Assembly (NCBI GenBank): GCA_013339895.1
Contig: JABACO010000011.1
Location: 3,865,306 to 3,929,305 of the forward strand
Direction of reading: 5' to 3'
Source: Ephydatia muelleri
Lineage: Eukaryota; Porifera; Demospongiae; Spongillida; Spongillidae
Length of the DNA stretch: 64,000 nt
Below the pieces are notes generated by a model. It had not been told where the DNA came from and did not search any database. It was given only the letters and a program-made list of their open reading frames with translations. The translations under genes and the position numbers were made by a program. This document shows, piece after piece, positions 48,140 through 61,104 of this stretch (the first letter of the stretch is position 1; each line of letters opens with the position of its first letter).

Positions 48140-51100
48140 ACACACCTACTGTGCATACCACATATCAGAAATAGGTACCTAGTCTTTTATATAGAGATTT
48201 ATTAATCATTTATGATATAGTTTTACTATTCAACCAATTGTTTGCAATTTTGTTGGGCATTTCATAGATTTAACTTAAAAATTGTAACTATGATTGTATA
48301 AAACCTGTTAGTCAGCTGCAGGTATATGATGGCATCAATTCAATCTTATGCAGTGAAGTTTCACATTCTTTTATGGCCAATTTATTCTTGTGGCCTTTGG
48401 ACTCCTTACATTTTCTAGATACTCCAAGCGGGTCAGATTTCAAACTGGATGCATTTCTGGTTGCACCCTGTGAAACGTTTGAACCTCATTACGGTAATTA
48501 TTATTTTTTATGTATGTAGTATAAACTTCGATACAAACCTGAACATTTCTGTGTGACCCCACAATAAGAATCGTAATGTTGAAAATAAGAATGTATCATT
48601 ATAGTACCTATTCTTATTCAGACATACTGATGGGGAAAAAAGAGGGGAACAAATGTAGCAATGGGTGCAAGGAAACTAGGTACTGTCGTGGTTGGATAGG
48701 TTGCTTCGACCATACATCCTGGTTAGGAAGGTAGCTTTAAGATGAGGAATGTCTGTAACCTTCCAGAACCCGAATTGTATATTTATATTGGCTTGCATTT
48801 TGCACCCAAATCCTCATTGAAATCACTTTTGTGATAGGAAAGTTTTTGATGCATGCTGAATTTTATACTGAAACATACCATGAATGATATGCATAGAACT
48901 TGCAATGGACAGGATCATGAAAAGTCATTGCTATCAGATTTTGGCTACATTGTAACAACTGTATCCATGTGATGTTATGGCATGGTTTGTGCATTGAAAT
49001 TGAAGTTTAAGTGCATTACACTTATGATAGCATAACTTCATTACTATGGTTGACATATATATGTCTTTTATTAATTGTATACATACAGTTGGCTTTGTGT
49101 TGACTTGCATCTATGCACAGTATATAGGACGCAATATTGAGACTTACAATTTGGTACATGTGTGTTAATACGCATATTATATTTACTGTTTAAAGACCAT
49201 TTGTCCATATGTAGGCGAAGGCGGTGTTGATGGTGATGGCGATGTTACAAAGCCCAACAACCTTACTGCATTTAAGGACTACGTACTTGAACATACTGAT
49301 AAAAGGGTGTTCATTTTGTTATGGCTGATGGGGTAAGTGTTATTACACTGCATACTGTATGGCAGGAAACTTTCAATGGTTCAAAACTTCCTAAGGTTTG
49401 CTTGCAGGAAAAATGCTCTTGTTATGCATGATGCACATCACGCCTCCAAAGTTTAGCAAACAAACTTTCCCTAACAGTCCAAAAGCTATTACATTCGCAT
49501 GAAAGTTTATATATGTATGGTATACATATGCATTCATTCATTGGCAATCTTATATCCACAAAGACTGTGATAATATCCTCTCCCATCACATCAAAGATTG
49601 TGCAACTGATATGAACATGAGACACTGATAGTAATGTGCTTGCCTTTTATCTCCTCTGGTCTTGAAACTTCATGCTGTAACACATGTATTTCAGTTGGAG
49701 AGTCAGTAACACTTCTCTTGCTGAGAGTGATTTATAATGATTGACAGTTTATGCAGAGATACATGGATGTGCAATTCGTGCATAATGTAGATGTATTGTC
49801 TGAATTGTGAAATGAATAGAAAGATTGATTCTATACATTGAGTGCCATGGCAAAATGATTAATATTTGATGGAGTGGGATAGACTGAGGTTAACGTAATC
49901 GGATCTAAAGGAATGGAAGCAATTTGTTCAAAGGCTTTTATTAGTAAGTTATTGTGCTGCATGCTGCAATTAATTACATGTTAAGTAATGACCTGAAATA
50001 TGGATGTAACTTTTTAACTAGTAAACTGCCAACAAATCACATTGAACAGCTTAGTCTTGTATAGGTGAAGCTGCATTATATCTGACTGCCATGATGCTAG
50101 GATGCTTAAATCTTCGCTAAAAAAAGTCAACCCTCCCATTCAAGAAGTATGGTTGAGTGGTCTGCTTTAATTGCTCATATTTCACGTATGAAAAATATCA
50201 TTTTTTCAAACAATTTTTAAATATTTTCAGGACATGAAATGTTGCTAAGAATGAGTAACACTTGGTTACATTTCGTGTCCTATATCCCATTGAAATAAAA
50301 ACAGCAAGTTACTTGTTCCAAGCAAACTACTTCAGATGTGTTGTTTGTACTGTATCTGTACGCATGTGCTTTTATATGTCTGTGTATTTGTACATGTACC
50401 ATGAATCTTGTGAATATACATGTCTGTGTATTTGTACATGTACCATGAATCTTGTGAATATACATGTCTGCATTGAAAAGTAAATTTTTTTTGATAGGGC
50501 ATATCAACTGAAGGGCAAGAAAATATTCAAGAGATTTTGACTAAACAACTGGTATTATGTCAGTATATATGTGGACTATCTATTCTTCGAACAGGTAGGC
50601 TTATACGGTGTATATATGTACTATACAGTCTCAAGGCTTTCAAAGCTGTCTATCTCTATTCACAATTTTGCTATCTATATATATTGATGGGCGTAGTTAT
50701 AGTTTTTTCTGATCAGAGTTATTTCCCTTAGTATTTTGGACAAAAACCATTCAACCTGGACAAACATGATTTTATTATAGCCCTTTGATTTTTGGACAGT
50801 CATGATTATATTTGAAAGGCATGCACTATAATCCTTCTTTCCTTAATAAAAGGAAGTTCTTCTTTGAAACTTCTAGTAAGGAGAGCTGAAATATAATCTG
50901 TTGTTGCTGCAGCGTGTGACATCCACCTTTCAGCATTGTTTTCTTGTTCTGAAGTAGAAATGATGAGTTCAAGTTGATATAGCTTCACTACAGAATATAC
51001 TGCAGTTGAACTAGCTTTAGTTTTGTACAAGTTAATAGGGATTTTATAGCTTTAGTGCAGGCAAATTTGTTGGATAAATCTGTTCTGAAAATGACTGGTC

Positions 51101-54100
51101 TGTCACAAGACTTAAATGACCTTATATTGTTTACATACTGTACAGATCTGCACACAGAGATTTAGAGAATGGATGTCATCCTGTTCTTGGCATATATCTG
51201 CAATTTAATTGAAGTTCCCATCATGAAATTAGTTTGATTGTACCCTTGGCATTGGCATTTCAACAATGGCAGTGAGCAGTATCTTCAAATGTCTTTTGCA
51301 GTCGCGCATAATGAAATGTGCACCAATTGTCAAGTCATTTTTATCTGCACAATTAAAAGTGTGAAGCCTTTCTTTAAGTTTGTACTGTTGTTAGGCTCTT
51401 TGAAATCCATTGTAAATCATTACTGGCTGACATGTTGTCTCATGTTCAAGGAAAACCCTACTCTATTGAAATGGGTTGGTTGTGCTGCTGTCTGAGCTTG
51501 ACCATCTTATGCTCTGCCATAATGTGTACACGTGGCACACAATCCCCCTTTGACCTGTTTGAGCAAAATCTTATCCTCGCTCGTGCAGCGGGTAGGGTGT
51601 ATCCAGAGGAAATATAGTTTATGTCTCTCTTCCTGTTCTTTTATTACATTGTTTCATATTGTTTTATATAATAGCAAAGCATTTTCTTGGCATATGTAAC
51701 ATTAATGGACCAAGTTGGTGAATGTAGTAGAGTGGATAATTGTGGTTAAGTGAGTTGAATGTATTGTTGCATCAACTGGTTGGATGGTTTCCATATTGCG
51801 ATCATGAAAACTGTGTATTAAATGGACAGTAGCTTCACATTTTGCTTTGTGCCTGTAGCTTTGCTGGTATCTGAGTTAATGATTTTCTGGATGTCTCATT
51901 TACACCATTCAGTTACAACTCCTCTCATCTACACCATTCAGTTACACTCTGATATCAGACTGCAGCAGGAGATATATGCAAACCTCAGCATAGAAATCTA
52001 CTGTAGTTTCTATACAGTATAAGAATAATGTTAGGGGCCAAACAGAAACACAAGCAATTAACTAGTCTTTCCCTCTGATGCTTCACTTGTTGTGATGGAC
52101 CGACATGAAAGAATTACTCTTCAGTATGGTTGAATTTTTTTCTAAAGGCGCACAGGGATTTTCAGTCCACATCCTCTTAATGTTTAGAGACGAATGTTTA
52201 GACTATTATGTACACAAGTAGAACTCCACTAGCTTTTAATCGCACACAAATATGAATTGACAAAGCAGGTGTTTATGTATTTATATATTGTGGTTTTCCA
52301 AACTTGTCTGTAATGCATTTGTAAATTTTATGATATCACTGTTTATATGACACTCTTGTAATACTAGTGCCTGGCAGTTTGTTTCATCACTATGGCCACT
52401 TTCACATTCTCTCTGCTCTCATTAGTGACTCCTTGGTGAAACCATCCATTTTTGTCTATGGTTGGCACCTTTTCTGTAGTCTGGCTCTTTTTTAGTTTTA
52501 TCACACATGTCTTTTCTATAGTGCACATGTGTACATGTAGGATAACATCGTTTTTCTTTAGTTGTTTCCATAGTTACATTATTAGTCAGTTGAGTTTTTC
52601 AGCTATTGGTATTTCTGGCCCTTTTTGCATCTGCTGCCCCAATGATCATTTCCCCCGAACCCTGTTTGAGCCATCATTCTCCACTTCCCCCCTTCTCTGA
52701 TGCATTCATCAACTGCCTGTGCATATGTGCACACTCTACAACACAAATTTAAGAAGATGGTTACCATTGAATCGATATGGCTCCTTGTTGCCTGGTGCTC
52801 TTAATATACTTACAAATGTAGCATTAACAAAGCATTACAGATTTGCTTTGGATGTGCACTATTGCCGTTAATTGACAGTGAACTCAGTGTATTGATAACA
52901 TTTCATTATTCTGTTACGCACCTTTGGTTTTTGCATACTGCCTGTATTGTATTATGCTTTACTTTAAATAAATCTTTAAGTATAATGACTCGTGTTAATT
53001 TATACTAATTTTGTATACTTTACAAAACATAGTGAACTGTACCAGAAATGCTGATTTTCTATCTGCAGTAGGTTTGGAGCTATTGATTTTGTTATTTCTG
53101 TCTCAATTGACATATGGTTTGTCTTATTTTTATGCAGGCGGAACCTTTCTTTGTAAAGTGTTTGACCAATTTACTCCATTCAGTGTTGGCTTACTGTATC
53201 TTTTATATCGCTGCTTTCGTAATGTTTGTCTCTTCAAACCAGTTACAAGTCGACCTGCTAACTCAGAAAGGTTGGCTGCATAACTCTTTGAACCAGTTTG
53301 GCATACTTGTATGTATATAAGTGTAATACAGTAGGTCTGGTCATCAACTGAATTGTATGCATACACAACACATTTAATGACACAGACAATAACCCGGGAG
53401 AAAAAAACGGCGTAATCGCGCGTAATTGTGCGTGAAAAACGGCCATAAACTCGCCAAATTACGCGGTCTTCAAAACGCTGTATCTTCTTGATTGTGCAAT
53501 ATAGTGGAGCTGCATTTTGCATATTTACAAAGCGGTCCTGTGTCTATAGAAGTCCAAAGATGGTTTAGTTTGCGATGCATCGTTCCGAAGATATTCACAT
53601 TCAAGTATAGGGCTTGATTTCGCGGGGTTTTGTACTTGAAGCCCGCGAAATCTTGCTCTAAGTTGATTGTGAATATCTTCGGAACGATGCATCGCAAACT
53701 AAACCATCTTTGGACTTCTATAGACACAGGACGGCTTTATAAATATGCAAAATGTAGCTCTACTATATTACACAATCAAGAAGATACAGCGTTTGAAGAC
53801 CGCGTAATTTGGCGAGTTTATGGCCGTTTTTCACGCGCGATTACGCCGTTTTTTTCTCCCGGGAATCAATTCAGTCCATGTACAAAGTATCATCTCACTT
53901 AATATGTTGCTAGTGTAATTAACATGCTGTATAATTAAATTGAGTGATTCAAGGTATTGCCAAACACATAGATCTGGATGGGCATTATGGTGAAGCCAGG
54001 GATATTGTGATGAAAGCAATCCTGATTAAATCTGGGGTTAGCAAAAAAGACAATAAGCAGGTTACAAACGTACTAATAAATGAAATCAATGTGGTCAATC

Positions 54101-57100
54101 ATGTTTTGCGCTTTGTGGTGTATGTGCAGATACCCATCTTTTGTCAAGAATATTATCAAGAATGTAGTGCAAAATGTCTTTGTATCCTCAATATTTGTCA
54201 GTGTACTTCGACAGTATTTTCAAAGAGGGGTGCTTGAGTTGTACTTGTTATTACTAAGTAGGATGTATCAATTACTTTATGACTGCATTCAAAGTTGTAT
54301 TTTTTCTTCTACATGTAGGTATGTAATTTGCACCGGTCTTCGTACCAATGGCAAAGAAGTTCACGACTATCTGTATTATATCAATGAAAAGATTTTGTCT
54401 TTATCAGGTGATATGGATATTCTGCAGGTAAAGTATTTCTTCTCTTGTTATAGACATGCGGCTAAGTGCAACCTAGTTAAATGAAAGATAATGTAAGTAT
54501 AGCATGCAAGTTGGACGACAAGGAGGGACATTGTTAAGCGACATCATTTACACCTGTTTTTTTCTACTAATTTTGATGGATAGTAGCGTGAACATGTGAT
54601 TTGATATCAGATAGAACATTTGGATTATTAAATCAGTTTGAATTAGGTGTACAATGCATGACAATAGTGCTAAGGAGTAGATATAGTGCAATGAATAGGC
54701 TTCTGTATCACGATTTACATAAGTATAAGAAAACTATTCCATAAGGATGCATGCCTACCTACTAGGCCATTATTTTTACTTTGATTTTCTGTATCGTTGA
54801 CCCAAGTGTTCAAACACGTACTTGCAATATTGTACAATGCTGGAGTGATGTAGTACTTTCCCTTCCATCGTTTATTCGTATATGTTAGAGTATACACTGT
54901 ATGCATAATATACATGTGTATTGTGCACTATGGTCAGTTCAATTATTTAATTGTGCATTTATAGGTTGTGCCAATGGAGTTACTATGTGGAGACACATCA
55001 TTCTACACTTATGTTCAAGCCTTCAACAATAGGTCAGCAATATGCTGTATCTTGTCAAGGATGCACAAATATTCAAATTGTCTGTTTTAATCTATAGCCT
55101 GTTGAAGTTGCTACAACAACAAACTTTGTTTAATGGGATCTTATTTAGGTGTTACTAATAGGTGTACACCGTACATAAGTAGTAATGTAATTTAAATGAG
55201 AATATAAGATCGTAAGCAAATGTATTATACTTGAAATCAAATGTGTAGATTTTTCTTGACCCTTTGTAATTTCTACTTCAATTCTTATCTGATCGGCATT
55301 TTATGTTATTTAGTTTATTATCCTTTAATTTTCCTGTTTATTCAAATGGTTGCAAAGGATGAAACATGGTGTTTTGTGTAAGAGGTACATGTGATTTCTG
55401 CATTTTGTGCAGTGACTAACAGGCTTCTAATCAGCAAATATATCATCTCATGGTTGAAGAGCACACTTTCAAATGTGTATTTTTATCACCACAGCTTTGG
55501 AATTAAACAAGTACAAGCACTGAAGAAACTCAAATACTTCGTAAAAAACGAGTAAGTAATGTTGCCGATACCATTAGAATCCTTCATTTGTATGCATTTA
55601 TGGATCAATTGCATTGAAATGAGATTTTAGAAATAACTATGCACATTTCTTTTTATAATCTTTTAATTTAAAATGATTAAGGTGTTGTTTTCTGTTAATA
55701 CCTTTTGTGAAGTCATCAATATTTGGTGTTTCAGAAGGAGTGTGATGTTTTTGAATGGTTATTTCTCCATATTAAAGTTGGTTAAGTAAACGATTTTTGA
55801 TGTGACAGTTGTGCACATCATTCAGATAATACATTCATATGCTTAATGACTCCACTGTGTTGCTATCGTGTTTGACCTCAGGATTAACAGCTGGCTTTGG
55901 AGAGTTACAAAAACACTCCAAAAATGACCACACTTGTGCTGAAAGACAATGACTATGCATAATTTGCCTGCCACTACTTTTGGACGATGAATGTCTTGTA
56001 TATTTGATTATAATTATACAGCCAGTCAAATAGAATTGGTGAAAACCAATTTAGATTATAATAAATAGTTGTGTAACTACATCTAGACCCTGTAAAATTA
56101 AATTGAAATTGTGACTTAATTTTGAAATAAACAAATGGTTGTAATGAACTGTAATAAACATAAGTTGTAATAGTTGAATTAATTTACTGTAATGGCAATC
56201 TATTGCAGCTAAAATTCTTTGGGGGGTTTTGAAGTTCAGTAGTTAGTTTTAAATTTATGACAACTAAATCTGGCTATGGCTTTGCATTCCTGTAGTTGTT
56301 GAAACTTATGGGTGTTGGGACAAGGAAGCAACTGAAGTATTGGACAGAATTGCAAAGAGACTTGCCTTGTAACGTCTTACATTAGTCTCTGAAACAATGA
56401 TCATAATAAATAACTCTTTAATTTCATCAAAAGTATAGTATGTGTAATATTGTTAGTAAATATTAATATATGGGATGATTTCTTTGAAAAGGGACCTGAT
56501 GTATACATTATAAAGTTTCCAATACGCATAATAGAAATGTAACGCTTGCGTTGAAATGTATGGCAAATTAAAAATTCAGAGACTTACAACTCCATGACGG
56601 ATACTCCGATTCTCAATGCGTAAGAAGCAATGGGACATTTCAGACTTCTAGATATCAAACGATTTAAAATCTTGAAAAAAACATGCGTTTGGTCCCTTTT
56701 CGCAGAAATGATCCCATATAATAATGCGTGATAATACTATAGAGAAAACCAGCTCAATATATGATAAGCGAATGCAACTATAATATCTGATTTGTTATAA
56801 AATTAAAACAAACTATTGAACTTCCCAAAACTCCTCAAAGAATTCAAAATTTTAGCTGCATTAGCTTGCCATTAATTCAATTATTTTCATTACAGTTTGT
56901 TAAAAACCATTTCTTTATTTCAAACATTAAGTCACAATTTCAATTAAATCTTACAGGGTCTTGATGAAGTAACATGGCCATATTAATTGTTTTAACAAAT
57001 AAAATTTGTCTCAACCATTTATTATATATGAAATCTAAATTGGTTTTCACCATTGCTATTTGACTGGCCAGTATAATTATTACAATAAACATACCCATTT

Positions 57101-60100
57101 ATTGTCCAAACGCTGTGGCAGGTAAATTATGGGCTAGCAAGGCTTGAGCATTTTGCAGCATAAGCATGATAGACAAGTGGTAATATGCATCACTCAAGGC
57201 AAGTGCCAGTGGTGGTCTGGAATAGAGGCCTACCTCTTTGCTGAGATGGACAAAGGTAGCCACCACTTCTTGACCTCGAACACCATAAGCCTCTCCAGAA
57301 GAAGAATACACAGCCACCCTCTTACACTATAAAAGCCATCATTATTTGCATGCTTTTCCAGTTCCCCCCTCTCAGCTGTAGACCCAGAGATCAAACTTGC
57401 TTCCATAATGTTGGCTGAGTTAAACGGATGAATGACCTTAAGATTAAAGGCTGCAGAGCAAGATAAGACCAGTTTGGCACAAGAACATCAGCTGGGCACA
57501 TGCGATCCTTATAACCATAGTCACTGCCATTCTCAGTCTCAGCACTTCTGGAGGGTTAAGGTCTAAGCCAGATTTAGTGGATTGAATAGCCCTGAGCCAG
57601 GCATGGGCCTGGTAGTGTGAAACAGCTCTAAGCCAGACTCTGGAGGCTGTAGATTATTTGTGAAGATGCGAAATAAAATCAGCTTTTTCTTTTCTCTGTG
57701 ATAATGTTTGTTGTTTGGGTGGGGGGTCAAGTATCTGAGCCATGAATACCAAAACCTTTCTGATTGATGTGTCTCCAATGAACAAAAGATCCTCACTTCT
57801 GTCAAGGTATAAATGGAAACAATTAATTGGCTTGCTCTTACTTTAAAGTATTGGATTGGCATCCAATTCAGTGGAAAAGGAAGATAGCCATTGAATTGGC
57901 AAACTGCTGAGTCACTGAGAGAATGCATGTGTGACACGGAAGCTATATGTACGCTGCTGTAGTATACTACTAGACTTCTAAAAGAGTGAAATGTATGGCA
58001 TAGATATTGGACAAGCACAATGTTTGCTACCACCATTTCTGATTTCTTTTAGATCTTATAGTAACTATATTATGTGTACAATTTCACTTCCAAAATCACT
58101 TTGGCTCATGAATAATAGTTGGATTTTGAGTTGAGCAGGATATTTTTTCAAAGTGCTGTAGCTTTGTGACACTTACAAGGATGTAATACGTTCATGTCAG
58201 GTTAAAGCATTTTACATGAAGATCACTTGCAATGCTTAAGTGGTTAATAACTCCCAGACTTGCTGATCAAAGTGTACAGGTCATAATAAGTGTCGTGTAG
58301 AATATATTATTATTTTTGGGCATATTAATAAAGTATTTTATGATACACCTGAATCACTTTGGTGGTTGCATTGACACAGTAGTACATGTTTTTAAAGTCA
58401 TGTTTCTTTGAAGCACCGCTGACCACAAAGTTCACAAACTATGCAAGAATACAAATTTCATTCTGGAAGTGCTGTAGCTGTGTGCAAGTGATGTAGCCGA
58501 GTTTCATTGCTGGAAAACAATGAATACACAAAAGAGACACTGAAGCAACACACGCTACACATCCAATTACATGCAAATATAAATAATAATGCAGGTGACA
58601 GGCACCTTTGGAGCTAAAGACATATGGTGGCATTTGTGTTGGATCCCACTAGCTGAATATTTAGCCACCCATAAATTTCATGCATTGCCACTGATTTCGG
58701 CATTTCCAACGAATTGTGACAGGTTGTAGGCCAGTTCTGAGAAGAACTCCATAGTTTCTGTAGCCTAAGCTTCATAGGTCTCAGTGACAACTGAAACACA
58801 CTCATCTCAATCCTGGACAATATTGTCATTGATAAGATGCAATTGTAGCTGCATGTACTGCCACTCCCACTGCCGATAAGGTTAGTGGATTTAGGGGTGA
58901 TGTGACTGATACATCCAGAGTTGCTGGTGCTCCATTTGCTAAATAGCTGCAATCAGCTTTCGCAACATGTCTATTGAGCTGTAGTTGGCTGAACAATGCC
59001 CTGTTCAAACAAGTGTTCTCTGCAATGTTGAGCGCTACTGTTTTCACATGTAAAATGATCGAGTACAAGACAGAGGCATCGTCATAGCTTACTCACTTTC
59101 TCTAATGGGCTCAGAATTGGGCTGAAAATGTATCCCATAGCGAAGGTAGCTGGTCTATTCTTCTCCCAACTGGCTTTACAACTTGTAGCTTGAACTCACA
59201 CCACAGTGCTTAATTCAGTATACTGCCGGCTAGGTTACTCAAGATTCAATCTACTGCTCTTGCTTTCTGGTTGTGTGTAACTGAGTGTATGGCTGTAGGT
59301 ATGTGTTGTATATTATTAGATGCGCAATTTTTGTGTACAATTAAAAGATACTAGACATTGTTCTAATTGTTACTCTGCTGTGTGACATATTTGCAAATGC
59401 ATTTATTGTATTCTCAAGGCCACTATAATTTTCTTGGTTTTGTATATTACTGGATACATGAAACTAGGAGCAATACTTACATGTGACTATTTGTATGTAA
59501 GTATTACTTCTGTATGTAGTACTAGACTTATTACATTGCAATCAGTCAAAATGTTTGTGGACTGATACATTGTATGATGTCAATATTAGGCAGTGGTTGT
59601 GTGACTCATCAATTGTTAACAACAGTAGTGCTCATGGTTGAGTGAATGTAATCATTACCGCACTTCAGCTGTATCAATATGGAATGTTTTATATACTCCA
59701 TATTTGCCAGTTTCATAGATGGTGAATTTAATAATTTAATTGAAGGGTGATAATGATTATATTCACTGCAGCCATGAGCATTACTATTTTTAACCCTTGA
59801 ATGAGCCTTATTTAATAACATTACATTTACCAGTCTGAACTGAAGCTTGATTTATTTAGTAGCGGAAAAAACTAAGTCTTGTCAGCACACAAACATTTTG
59901 ACATCGTGAAATTCAGTGAAAGCAGAAGTGCAAGTTGATTATATAGATGTATGTATGTGTATTCACTGATAGAATAATAAAATTGTACAGTATGCAAATA
60001 CACTTAGAATAGGGTTCAATAAATGTTCTTCATGCTATTTCATGTAAATATACCAGCTTCATCACTGTGAATGTCATTCTTTGCAGTTATTACTCTATTG

Positions 60101-60543
60101 TGATCCAATATTTGTGAAATGTTAAAGAATAGTATTATTATTGTGATTTGAAAATCATGTGATCGATAAATCATTGTAAAATCACTAAGAACTCAACAGC
60201 ATGCATGCTACCTGTCAGTATGTGTACGCTTCCAATTAGGCAAGAATGGCTCAGAAGACTTTTTAAAAGTGCTTTTTGAGTGCAGACAAGAATCATAGGT
60301 AATCTGATACAACACAAAGTGCACTTGCAAGCTTTTCTTGTTACAGTTCAATAGTTTTGTAAGGCTAATTCGGTTCGTTTTCAAAGTGAATTTTATTCCG
60401 TACATACATGTATGTGGTATTGTGTGTGTAATGTAATTTATAATGTACATATTGCCCCTGAAATACCAAAGATCATTTTGTGCAGAAAACTTGAAGACTC
60501 TCGGCAGCGAGACGTTAGAAACACTTGTTTGAAACTATGGAAG
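44325..60543 (+). CDS. CMTR1: CMTR1: cap-specific mRNA (nucleoside-2'-O-)-methyltransferase 1 (3' end not seen)
   Basis: Fifteen exons: 44325-44480, 44532-44687, 44783-44833, 47093-47164, 47404-47498, 47557-47641, 47773-47887, 48419-48493, 49215-49332, 50498-50594, 53138-53270, 54319-54427, 54965-55032, 55495-55551 and 60486-60543. CMTR1 methylates the 2'-O of the first transcribed nucleotide (cap-1) in the nucleus. Exons 1-2 encode a G-patch ([26 protein letters not shown]). The RrmJ/FtsJ-type domain follows: [40 protein letters not shown] (SAM-binding), [57 protein letters not shown] and [14 protein letters not shown]. The last exon reads [18 protein letters not shown]. The guanylyltransferase-like and WW regions are not in the window. 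Exon 9 is one base short of an open frame. Confidence 0.93.
44834..46481. other. CMTR1 intron 3, 5' part
   Basis: AT-rich intron DNA with no recognised exon. A 22 bp unit ('caggcttaatgccttaacca') is repeated twice around 46385-46428. Confidence 0.7.
46482..46954. mobile_element. 473 bp hairpin MITE, copy 1
   Basis: The sequence is almost a perfect palindrome: 46482-46715 pairs with 46722-46954, with only a tiny loop at 'ttttgtacttgaa'. Ends are CCCAGG...CCTGGG. Landmarks such as 'ggtcttcaaaacgctgtatc' and 'gtcctgtgtctatagaagtcc' occur in both halves in opposite orientation. The second copy is at 53393-53863. Both are in plus-strand CMTR1 introns. Transcripts would form a long double-stranded hairpin. 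Confidence 0.93.
48052..48146 (+). repeat. (CA)n microsatellite in CMTR1 intron
   Basis: About 47 CA units with two single-base interruptions (CG near 48093 and TA near 48136). Confidence 0.96.
50374..50467 (+). repeat. Two-copy tandem repeat, 44 bp unit
   Basis: The unit 'tgtctgtgtatttgtacatg...cttgtgaatataca' is repeated twice, followed by the first bases of a third copy, ending about 30 bp before CMTR1 exon 10. Confidence 0.9.
50595..53137. other. CMTR1 intron 10
   Basis: A 2.5 kb intron without a recognised exon or element. A short duplicated phrase ('tacaccattcagttaca') occurs at about 51900 and 51930. Confidence 0.7.
53393..53863. mobile_element. 471 bp hairpin MITE, copy 2
   Basis: It is nearly identical to 46482-46954 along its whole length and has the same palindromic structure. 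Its ends are CCCGGG rather than CCCAGG/CCTGGG. Small differences (for example 'cgccaaatt' with 'ctcgcc', and a missing base in 'gcgtttgaag') show the copies have begun to diverge. Confidence 0.93.
56289..56373 (+). pseudogene. Reverse-transcriptase C-terminal remnant of a LINE-type element
   Basis: A short open stretch ending in TAA reads [28 protein letters not shown] when split at 20 residues. The pattern 'PLVVET.G.W..EA...L..IA.R.A' is the familiar extreme C-terminus of non-LTR reverse-transcriptase ORFs in marine invertebrates (recall, no search). Only this tail is present, inside the foldback element. Confidence 0.5.
56570..56711. repeat. Dispersed repeat, copy 2 (partner at 5291-5440)
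   Basis: It matches 5291-5440 through 'ttcagagacttacaac', 'ttcagacttctaga' and 'cttgaaaaaaacatgcgttt', in the same orientation. Confidence 0.7.
57133..60485. other. CMTR1 intron 14, 3' part
   Basis: No exon or clear element is recognised in this 3.3 kb. Minus-strand ORFs around 57563-58036 and 58614-58952 have no recognisable domain. Confidence 0.6.
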
Positions 60544-61104
60544 GTTTGTCAAGCATTTTCATAATGCATGTATGGCATGCTCTAGTACACAACGATGCCA
60601 ACAATTTGTTTCTATCAAGTATGCATGGCTGTTTGGCCTCATGCATATTGCGGCTAAATAGATGTTTGCGGAATATCTGATCACTAGCCTAGCAACTATC
60701 ATAGCAACCGAATAACAACTTTGTCGCCCACTTTAAGGGCATCTAACAGAGTAGACTAGTTTAAAACATAGCATTCTTCACAACTCACACACTACTGAAG
60801 CTAGCTGCACGTATACGCATTTAAGAATTGCTATTACCTTGCTTGTACGCACGTGATAAACAATCGTGGTTTAGAGAATTCGTCGTACCGCTATCAAAGT
60901 GATTTGTCTTGGAAGTAACCTGCAGTTTTCCCAAGTATACAATTAATACCTTCCTATACAGCAATCATATTATAGCAATTCTGTGAAGGTTTGGTGAACA
61001 GAGGGTTTTTTCCTCGCCCGTTGTGCATTTGCAAAGACGTGCGATCGTACGTCAGAAAGTTGGGTTTCTGCACTTCCTATTGTTTCAGAGTAAAAATTAC
61101 AAGT

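Larger units (their letters stand above)
55950..57132. mobile_element. ~1.2 kb foldback element in CMTR1 intron 14
   Basis: The segment 55950-56225 matches the reverse complement of 56848-57132 with moderate divergence. Shared phrases are 'ataattt.cctgccac', 'gccagtcaaatag', 'ggtgaaaaccaatttagat' and 'attgaaattgtgacttaat'. The ~620 bp centre contains a LINE remnant and a copy of the 5291-5440 repeat. No transposase was found. Confidence 0.8.

Noticed and set aside
60991..61104. Upstream ATG at 60991 as the start of the RAG1-N-like protein
   Set aside because: The 38 added residues have no similarity to the family, and the ATG at 61105 sits just before the first conserved Cys.
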